Shown here: positions 33,358 through 38,692 of the stretch, piece after piece | How the letters are laid out: every line of letters begins with the position of its first letter | How positions within the stretch are numbered: position 1 is the stretch's first letter | DNA from: Polyangiaceae bacterium | Lineage (GTDB): Bacteria > Myxococcota > Polyangia > Polyangiales > Polyangiaceae | Reading direction: 5' to 3' | NCBI GenBank assembly: GCA_025936205.1 | Contig: JAICTU010000013.1 | Coordinates: 1-38,692, forward strand | DNA length: 38,692 nt | The notes under the pieces: model-generated | Seen by the model: only the letters and a program-made list of their open reading frames with translations | Told to the model about the DNA's origin: nothing | Database searches by the model: none | Translations under genes and position numbers: made by a program

Positions 33358-34572
33358 TCAATTGCAGCCGATGGGACTCTGGCTCAGCACAACGTCGTCC
33401 ATCCAGACGTCGTTCGCGGGCTGCGGACTGAAGCTCTGCCAGCCGAGGATCACCTCGGTGTAGAGTCCGTTGAGCCAGGTCTGCGAAACCGGCACGTGCC
33501 AGCCCGAAGGCGAGTTGACGTCGCGCACGACCGTGCCATCGACCGTTGCAGTAGCTCGCGGCGTGCCGTCGTTGAGAAAGGCGATCTCGACACACTGCCA
33601 CTGATTCGGCTTCAGGCCGGGCGCCGAACCCCAAAGGTCCATGGTCGGAGCTACCGCGTCGTTCCTCCCGGGTCCCACCATGTTGAACCCGAGGGCACCC
33701 TTCGCACCTCCGAAGCGAATCTCGTCGTTGCCGTCGTTGTCCACCGCACGCAGGCCGATGAGGGTTTCGTGATTGCTGACTGAGTCCTTGGCTACATTGC
33801 CCACGGCAATGCGACTCTTCAGGAACGCCCGAATGTAGATCTTGTTTGTTCCTTGCGGAAGCCGCATCGTCAACATCGCAGGCTGAGTCGCCGCTTCCGC
33901 GTGAAAGTGGATCGATTGGTTGCCGCGGAACTTGTCGCTGTCATCGAGCAACGCGAACTGCGGGTTACCCACCGCGTTCCCCGCGGTCGTCGTGTAATTG
34001 ATCCAACGCTGCCACGCCGCGGGCTGCGTGCCCGGCGCGCCCGACTCGAAGTCATCGAAAAAGAAGGCGTCTCCGGGGGGATCGGGCAACTCGATGGCGT
34101 TTCCGCTGCCCGCCGCACCCACGTTCCCGCTGCCCGCCGCACCCACGTTGCCACTGCCGGCCGCACCCACGTTCCCGCTGCCGGCGGCGCCGACATTGCC
34201 GCTCCCCGCCGCCCCGACGTTGCCGCTGCCGGCGGCGCCGGTGTTGTTCGCGCTGTTGGTGTTGTTCGTGTTGGTGTTGTTGCCGATCAAGCCGCCGGTT
34301 TGGTTCGTTTCGCTGTTGTTGGGGCCGGTGCTGGGTGTCGAACCCGTCGTGTTGTTCGAGTTGGTGTTGCCCGGCTGGTTCTGCGCCGTCGATGTGGTGC
34401 CGGCGGCGCCGAAGCCCGGCATCGGGCCGTAGCTGGGCATGCCGTCCGTCTCGGGCGCGCTGCAGGCAGCGCACGCGAGCAGCACGCTCGAGAGCTGCCA
34501 CCAAGCCGACGAGGCCGAGCCCGCCGAAACCGTCAATCCCGGACCGCGAAGAGAACCCAGCTTTTTTCGCAC
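33358..34572 (-). CDS. Lipoprotein with repeat-rich linker and lectin/glucanase-like C-terminal domain
   Basis: This 404-residue protein starts at GTG. The lipoprotein signal ends with lipobox LLACAAC (Cys near 37). A linker rich in Asn, Thr and Gly (NNTNTNNTNSANNTG) and then six GAAGSGNV repeats (about residues 110-158) follow. The C-terminal 240 residues begin FFFDDFESG and contain WQCVEIAFLNDG and NDVWMDDVVLS, the pattern of concanavalin-like or Cip1-like carbohydrate-binding/polysaccharide-lyase folds. A cell-surface sugar-binding protein on a flexible stalk is the best guess; no catalytic residues can be assigned. Confidence 0.8.
   Translation of the reverse strand: MRKKLGSLRGPGLTVSAGSASSAWWQLSSVLLACAACSAPETDGMPSYGPMPGFGAAGTTSTAQNQPGNTNSNNTTGSTPSTGPNNSETNQTGGLIGNNTNTNNTNSANNTGAAGSGNVGAAGSGNVGAAGSGNVGAAGSGNVGAAGSGNVGAAGSGNAIELPDPPGDAFFFDDFESGAPGTQPAAWQRWINYTTTAGNAVGNPQFALLDDSDKFRGNQSIHFHAEAATQPAMLTMRLPQGTNKIYIRAFLKSRIAVGNVAKDSVSNHETLIGLRAVDNDGNDEIRFGGAKGALGFNMVGPGRNDAVAPTMDLWGSAPGLKPNQWQCVEIAFLNDGTPRATATVDGTVVRDVNSPSGWHVPVSQTWLNGLYTEVILGWQSFSPQPANDVWMDDVVLSQSPIGCN
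34103..34246 (-). repeat. Six 24-bp tandem repeats encoding GAAGSGNV
   Basis: Units start at 34103, 34127, 34151, 34175, 34199 and 34223 (plus strand CCGCTGCCSGCCGC and variants). The first two are almost identical, the others vary at third positions. The repeats lie in the linker of the surface lipoprotein and are in frame, so stalk length can vary. Confidence 0.9.
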
Positions 34573-34657
34573 GCTAGTTTTTTACACGCCGCCGGTGTTG
34601 CAGCAAAGCCCTTCGCCGGGGACGCAAAAATTCAGTTCTGCGTGCGATCCGGAGTGC

Positions 34658-35920
34658 TCAGCGTGCGATCTCGCGCAGCGCACCCAGCAGGCGATCGACC
34701 TCAGGAGGGTGGTTGTAGTGCACCGCTCCGACGCGCACGACGCCCCCGCGCTCGGCGAGGCCGAGCCGTTCCATCAGGGTGAGGGCATAGTGATGGCCCG
34801 ACCAGGCGAAGATTCCTAGCGCCGCCAGGCGCCGCGCAATTTCCGAGCCCTCGATCCCCGCCAGCGTGAAGCCGAAGGTGGGCACGCGTTGCGGCAGGTC
34901 TTCCGTGCGGGAGAGGCCGTACAGCTGGAGGCCCGGGATCTGGACCAGACCGTCCAGCATCTGCGCTGCCAGTTCCAGCTCGTAGCCGCGGATCGCTTGC
35001 ATGCTGCGGAGCAGCGCAGGACGAGCCGTCAAGGCGGTCAGCGTCGCCGGGTCCGTGACTCCTCCCAGTTGCGCGAGGTATTCGAAGGTTCCTACCAGCC
35101 CCGCGATCCCCTCGTGGTTCTTGGTGCCGGTTTCGAGCTTCTCCGGACTGGTGCGCGGCGCCGGACGGATCTGGTAGGCGCGCAGGTCGTCGAGCAGCTC
35201 GCCCTTGCCCCACAGGAGGCCCAGGTGCGGCCCGAAGAATTTGTAGGCGGAGCAAACCAGGAAGTCCGCGCCCAGCGCCTGCACGTCGATCGGGCCGTGG
35301 GGGGCGTAGTGCACCGCATCGATCCAGACGCGCGCTCCAACCCCGTGCGCGAGCCGCGCAATGCGCGGCACGTCATTGATCGTGCCCAGGGCGTTCGAAG
35401 CGTAACCGACCGCCACGAGCCGGGTCTTGCGCGAGAGCAAGCGCTCGAAGGCAGCGAGATCGAGCGCAGCAGTGCCGGGCTGCAGCGGGATGCGGCGCAC
35501 CACCACGCCCCGCTCCCCGAGCTCCAACCAGGGACCGATGTTGGCGTCGTGATCGAGATCGCTGACGATGACCTCGTCCCCCGCGGCCCAGCCGCGTGCC
35601 AGGCCCCGGCTCACGGCAAACGTCAGGCTGGTCATGTTGGGACCAAATGCAATCTCCGCCGCGGAGCGCGCGCCCAGGAACGCGGCACCGAGCTCGCGCG
35701 CGCGCCCGATCAGCTCGTCCGTGCGGCGGCTGGTCGAGAACTCGCCATGGCTGTTGGCATTGGCTTGCAGGAAGTAGTCCCGCACGCGGTCGATGACCCG
35801 CTCCGGTACCTGGGTTCCCGCCGGGTTGTCGAAATAAGCCACTGTCTGATCTGCCACGCGCAGCGCCAGTGAGGGGAATTGGCGGCGAACCCAGGCATTG
35901 TCCAACATGTGAGCCAGCAT
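34658..35920 (-). CDS. Cysteine desulfurase-like class V aminotransferase
   Basis: This 420-residue PLP enzyme has VAYFDNPAGTQVP at the start, FGPNMTSLTFAVSRGLARGW, the PLP-binding Asp/His segment RVWIDAVHYAPHGPID, and the Schiff-base Lys in CSAYKFFGPHLGLLWG. This pattern fits the VC1184-type branch of the SufS/CsdA superfamily. The loop that holds the active Cys of true desulfurases cannot be identified with certainty, so the reaction is open. No suf or isc genes are adjacent. ATGs at 35920 and 35908 are both possible; neither has a clear ribosome-binding site. Confidence 0.88.
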   Translation of the reverse strand: MLAHMLDNAWVRRQFPSLALRVADQTVAYFDNPAGTQVPERVIDRVRDYFLQANANSHGEFSTSRRTDELIGRARELGAAFLGARSAAEIAFGPNMTSLTFAVSRGLARGWAAGDEVIVSDLDHDANIGPWLELGERGVVVRRIPLQPGTAALDLAAFERLLSRKTRLVAVGYASNALGTINDVPRIARLAHGVGARVWIDAVHYAPHGPIDVQALGADFLVCSAYKFFGPHLGLLWGKGELLDDLRAYQIRPAPRTSPEKLETGTKNHEGIAGLVGTFEYLAQLGGVTDPATLTALTARPALLRSMQAIRGYELELAAQMLDGLVQIPGLQLYGLSRTEDLPQRVPTFGFTLAGIEGSEIARRLAALGIFAWSGHHYALTLMERLGLAERGGVVRVGAVHYNHPPEVDRLLGALREIAR

Positions 35921-36027
35921 AGGCGCAAAGGCGAGGCGCCGGTATCCCTTTTGAGCACAACACCTGCTCGGACGAAGCGGGCATGCTAGTTAATGAGTGA
36001 GCCCTGATCTGCTGAGCCGCAGCCGCG

Positions 36028-38692
36028 ATGACACGAGCAGCAGTGAAACACGAAGGGCCGGCGGCGCCGGGCGGGCGCAAAGTGCTCGCGTTGCTCACCT
36101 GCAACGCGAGTTTGCGCGACGACTATCAGGGTGCCCTGCGGCTGGGAATGGAACGGGCCTGCGCTGCCGAGGACGTGGACCTGTGGGTCTTCGCTGGGCG
36201 CAACAACTGGATCCGCTCCGCCGATCAGCACCGCCTGTTCCGCTTGCTCGATCCCACGCGCGTGCAGGGCATCGTGCTGGCCGCGGGTTTGATCGAGTCG
36301 TTCACGCCGCTGGCTGGGGTGCTGGAGACGCTGCGCGATCGCTGCGTGGTGCCCATGTGCTCGGTGGGGCAAGTCGTGCCGGGGCTGCCCTCGTTCCTGA
36401 TCGACAATGCGGCGGCCGCGGCGCAGACGGCGCGCCACCTGATCCAGGTGCACGGCTGCCGCCGCTTTGCCTACATCTCGGGACCCAAGGACCACCACGA
36501 GTCGCGCGAGCGCCTGCGCGGAGTGCAGGAAGCGCTGGCCGCCCACGGCCTCACGCTCGATGAGCACTGCATCGCGACCGGTGACTTCGCCGTCTCGGGT
36601 GGGCGGCGCGCCGTCGCCGAGTTGCTGGAGCGCGGGCGCGATTTTGATGCGCTGCTGGCGGTGAACGACCACATGGCGCTGGGCGCGATCGAGGCCCTGC
36701 GCGACTCACGCCGGTCTTGCCCGGAGCGCGTGGCGATCGCCGGCTTCGACGACGCGGCCAGCGCGCGCTTCGGCGTCGTGCCGCTGACCACCATCCGTCA
36801 GCCGGTGCAGCGCCTGGGCGCACTCGCGGTCGAGTGCATCGTACGGGCCTGGCGAGGCGAGCCTTCCGCGCCGGTCACCATGCTCGGCACGGAGCTGATC
36901 TTGCGCGAGTCGTGCGGCTGCCGCGCCGCCGGGCTGATGGTCTCTCCCCTGCCCGACGCGGTCAGCGCCGAGACGCACGAAGAGCTGGCCGCGGCACTCG
37001 CCCCGGTGATCGAAGATTCGACGCGGCGGCAGCACTGGGCCGGCGCCCTGCAGCAGGCCGTGGAGGAAGAGCACCGCGGCCACGCCGGCGCGCTCGAAGG
37101 AGCCTTCGCGGCCCTGGTGCACGATGCAGGAGGTAGCCAGGTACCGCTGCACGAGCTGCAGCGCGCCGTCTCCGTGCTCTGGCGCAACACGAAGCAGGAT
37201 GGCTCGAGCACGCTGGAGGGCGCGTTTCACGCGGCGCGCATCCGCATCGGCGCCATGATGTACCAGCGTGCCGGCGAACAAAATTTGCGCGACGATCAGC
37301 TGGTGGACGAGCTGCGACTCAGCTGCGAGCGCCTCGCGACTTCTCTGGAGCGTCCCGTCCTGGAACAAGCGATGGCCGCCGAGCTACCCCGGCTCGGGAT
37401 CCGCAACGGCTTCATCGCCGCCTATCGCGCCAATGCGCCGGAGCAACTCGAACCGCTGCTGTGGCTGAAAGAGGGCGCGGCGCAGGCGCTGCCGGTCAAG
37501 CACTATCCGGCTCATCTGCTCTTGCCGGATGAAGTGCTGGGTCACGCGCAGCGCATCTCGCTCACCATTCTGCCGCTCACCGTCGAGTCGGAGCAGCTGG
37601 GCATTGCCGCGCTGGAGTTGCCACTCGGGTCGGAGGCCTACGCGCTGCTGCGCGAACAGATCGGCAGCTGCATCAAGGCCGCACAGATTCACGAGGCGAT
37701 GCGCGTCCAAGAGCGCCTGCACGCGCAATCGCGCGAGCAGCAGCGTGTCACCGCGGAGCGGCTGCGCTCGCTCAGCTTGATCGCCGGCGGTGTGGCGCAC
37801 GATCTGAACAACGCGCTCGGGCCGCTCGTGGCGCTACCGGAGGCGATCGTTGCGACCCTGAGTCGGACGGATGCGCCCGCGGGGCTGCAGGTGCCGCACG
37901 ACGTGCTGGAAGACCTGGAAACGATCCGTCAGGCTGGCTTGCGCGCCGCCCATACGATCCAGGATCTATTCCTGCTGGGCCGCACGGATCAGGTTGCCAA
38001 GCGGCGCATCGACCTGTCTCGTCTGCTGCGTTCAGAAGGCGAGAATCTGCGGCGCCTGTGCGATCGGCCGGGTCTGGAGCTGGAGCTCCAGACCTCGAAC
38101 CAGCCGCTGGTGATCCAGGCGTCGGGGCCGCACCTGCTGCGAGTGATCTCGAACCTGGTGTTGAACGCCGCGGACTCGATCGAAGGTAGCGGCAAGATCC
38201 AGATCCGCGTGCGCAGCGAGCGGCTACAGACGGGCCGGGACGGCATCGAGCGCATCGAGCCGGGCACGTACGCGGTGCTGGAGGTGACCGACACGGGCTC
38301 CGGGATTCCGCCCGAGCACCTGCCCCGGATCCTCGAGCCGTTCTTCACGACCAAGCGCCGCGCGGAGCAAGCGGGGGCGGCGGAGCGTTCCGGGACGGGA
38401 CTGGGGCTCGCGATCGTGCAACGCATTGTCAAGGATGCCCTGGGGTTCATCGACATCCAGAGCCGGTTGGGCGAAGGTACGACGTTCTCCCTTTTCTTCC
38501 CGCGCGAGCCAGAACCCGTGATCTCCCCCAGCCACCCGCAGCTCGGCGCGCCGCGCGGCCACGAGCGGATCCTGGTCGTCGACGATGAAGCGGTGCAACT
38601 GCGCACCGCCCAGCGGCTGTTGCAGCATCTCGGCTACGCGGTGGAGACGGCGCAATCGGGCGAGCGCGCGATCGAAATGTGCTCCGGCCCGA
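36028..38692 (+). CDS. Hybrid histidine kinase with LacI-type ligand-binding sensor (runs off right edge)
   Basis: An open frame of 888 codons runs from ATG 36028 to the edge; an in-frame TGA at 36013-36015 fixes the start region. There is no signal peptide or membrane helix, so it is cytoplasmic. Residues about 15-310 are a LacI/GalR-like periplasmic-binding fold without a DNA-binding HTH (KVLALLTCNASLRDDYQGAL; VNDHMALGAIEALRDS; VAIAGFDDAASARFG). A helical/GAF-like region follows. The kinase has an H-box IAGGVAHDLNNALGPL, an N-box VISNLVLNAADSI, a G1 box TDTGSGIPPEHL and a G2 box GTGLGLAIV. A receiver domain begins ILVVDDEAVQLRT and is cut by the window end. It probably senses a small ligand, perhaps a sugar. 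Confidence 0.92.
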   Translation, partial: MTRAAVKHEGPAAPGGRKVLALLTCNASLRDDYQGALRLGMERACAAEDVDLWVFAGRNNWIRSADQHRLFRLLDPTRVQGIVLAAGLIESFTPLAGVLETLRDRCVVPMCSVGQVVPGLPSFLIDNAAAAAQTARHLIQVHGCRRFAYISGPKDHHESRERLRGVQEALAAHGLTLDEHCIATGDFAVSGGRRAVAELLERGRDFDALLAVNDHMALGAIEALRDSRRSCPERVAIAGFDDAASARFGVVPLTTIRQPVQRLGALAVECIVRAWRGEPSAPVTMLGTELILRESCGCRAAGLMVSPLPDAVSAETHEELAAALAPVIEDSTRRQHWAGALQQAVEEEHRGHAGALEGAFAALVHDAGGSQVPLHELQRAVSVLWRNTKQDGSSTLEGAFHAARIRIGAMMYQRAGEQNLRDDQLVDELRLSCERLATSLERPVLEQAMAAELPRLGIRNGFIAAYRANAPEQLEPLLWLKEGAAQALPVKHYPAHLLLPDEVLGHAQRISLTILPLTVESEQLGIAALELPLGSEAYALLREQIGSCIKAAQIHEAMRVQERLHAQSREQQRVTAERLRSLSLIAGGVAHDLNNALGPLVALPEAIVATLSRTDAPAGLQVPHDVLEDLETIRQAGLRAAHTIQDLFLLGRTDQVAKRRIDLSRLLRSEGENLRRLCDRPGLELELQTSNQPLVIQASGPHLLRVISNLVLNAADSIEGSGKIQIRVRSERLQTGRDGIERIEPGTYAVLEVTDTGSGIPPEHLPRILEPFFTTKRRAEQAGAAERSGTGLGLAIVQRIVKDALGFIDIQSRLGEGTTFSLFFPREPEPVISPSHPQLGAPRGHERILVVDDEAVQLRTAQRLLQHLGYAVETAQSGERAIEMCSGP

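Noticed and set aside
36706..37368. Minus-strand frames over the right-end kinase
   Set aside because: The plus frame carries kinase and ligand-binding motifs without interruption to the edge.

Overview
The window is high-GC DNA with a dense, mostly minus-strand gene layout. It looks like a chromosome segment of a myxobacterium (Myxococcota), and I would guess the Sorangiineae/Polyangiaceae side. The pointers are an Hank-type Ser/Thr kinase, a run of TPR proteins like those of the adventurous gliding (Glt) machinery, a myxobacterial-type outer-membrane beta-barrel, many lipoproteins with low-complexity linkers, a VWA lipoprotein, an ECF sigma operon and a hybrid histidine kinase. The taxonomic placement is inference. 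No tRNA, rRNA, CRISPR array or intact insertion sequence was seen.

Layout. 1-2924: 5' part of glnA (minus) behind a good sigma-54 promoter match, a HAD class IIA-like hydrolase (plus), and a membrane-anchored Ser/Thr kinase. 3135-10475: a four-gene operon with exact 4-nt overlaps, encoding a Pro/Ala-rich exported protein and three TPR proteins resembling GltC, GltD and GltE. 10626-14360: a Kazal-like lipoprotein, an acyltransferase-3 membrane protein, an outer-membrane beta-barrel and a REC-GGDEF diguanylate cyclase. 14601-19249: ATP synthase genes b', b, delta, alpha, gamma; beta, epsilon, a and c are not present here. The b subunit has a signal peptide and a His-rich periplasmic repeat tract. 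19397-22984: folK, a TatA-shaped 49-residue protein, a 138-bp MITE inserted in its stop codon, and a large pseudo-receiver/DUF4388-like/J-like protein. 22991-26399: a coupled cluster of an AGE-family epimerase lipoprotein, pabA and pabB.

26512-32937 is the most system-like part. One operon encodes an exported OmpA/beta-barrel-like protein, an ECF sigma factor, a membrane protein in the anti-sigma position, two paralogous lipoproteins and a VWA lipoprotein. A GGAAC-N16-CGTA promoter sits about 40 bp upstream of the first gene, so the sigma factor probably controls its own operon. 33062-38692: a decayed fragment of a secreted Cys-rich protein, a lipoprotein with 24-bp coding repeats and a lectin-like C-terminal domain, a cysteine-desulfurase-like PLP enzyme, and a hybrid histidine kinase whose sensor is a LacI-type ligand-binding domain. 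The kinase runs off the right edge.

A recurring theme is in-frame tandem repeats (12, 15, 15 and 24 bp units) in the linkers of unrelated envelope proteins. Start codons were chosen from 4-nt overlaps, ribosome-binding sites or signal peptides where these were decisive; many genes use GTG or TTG.
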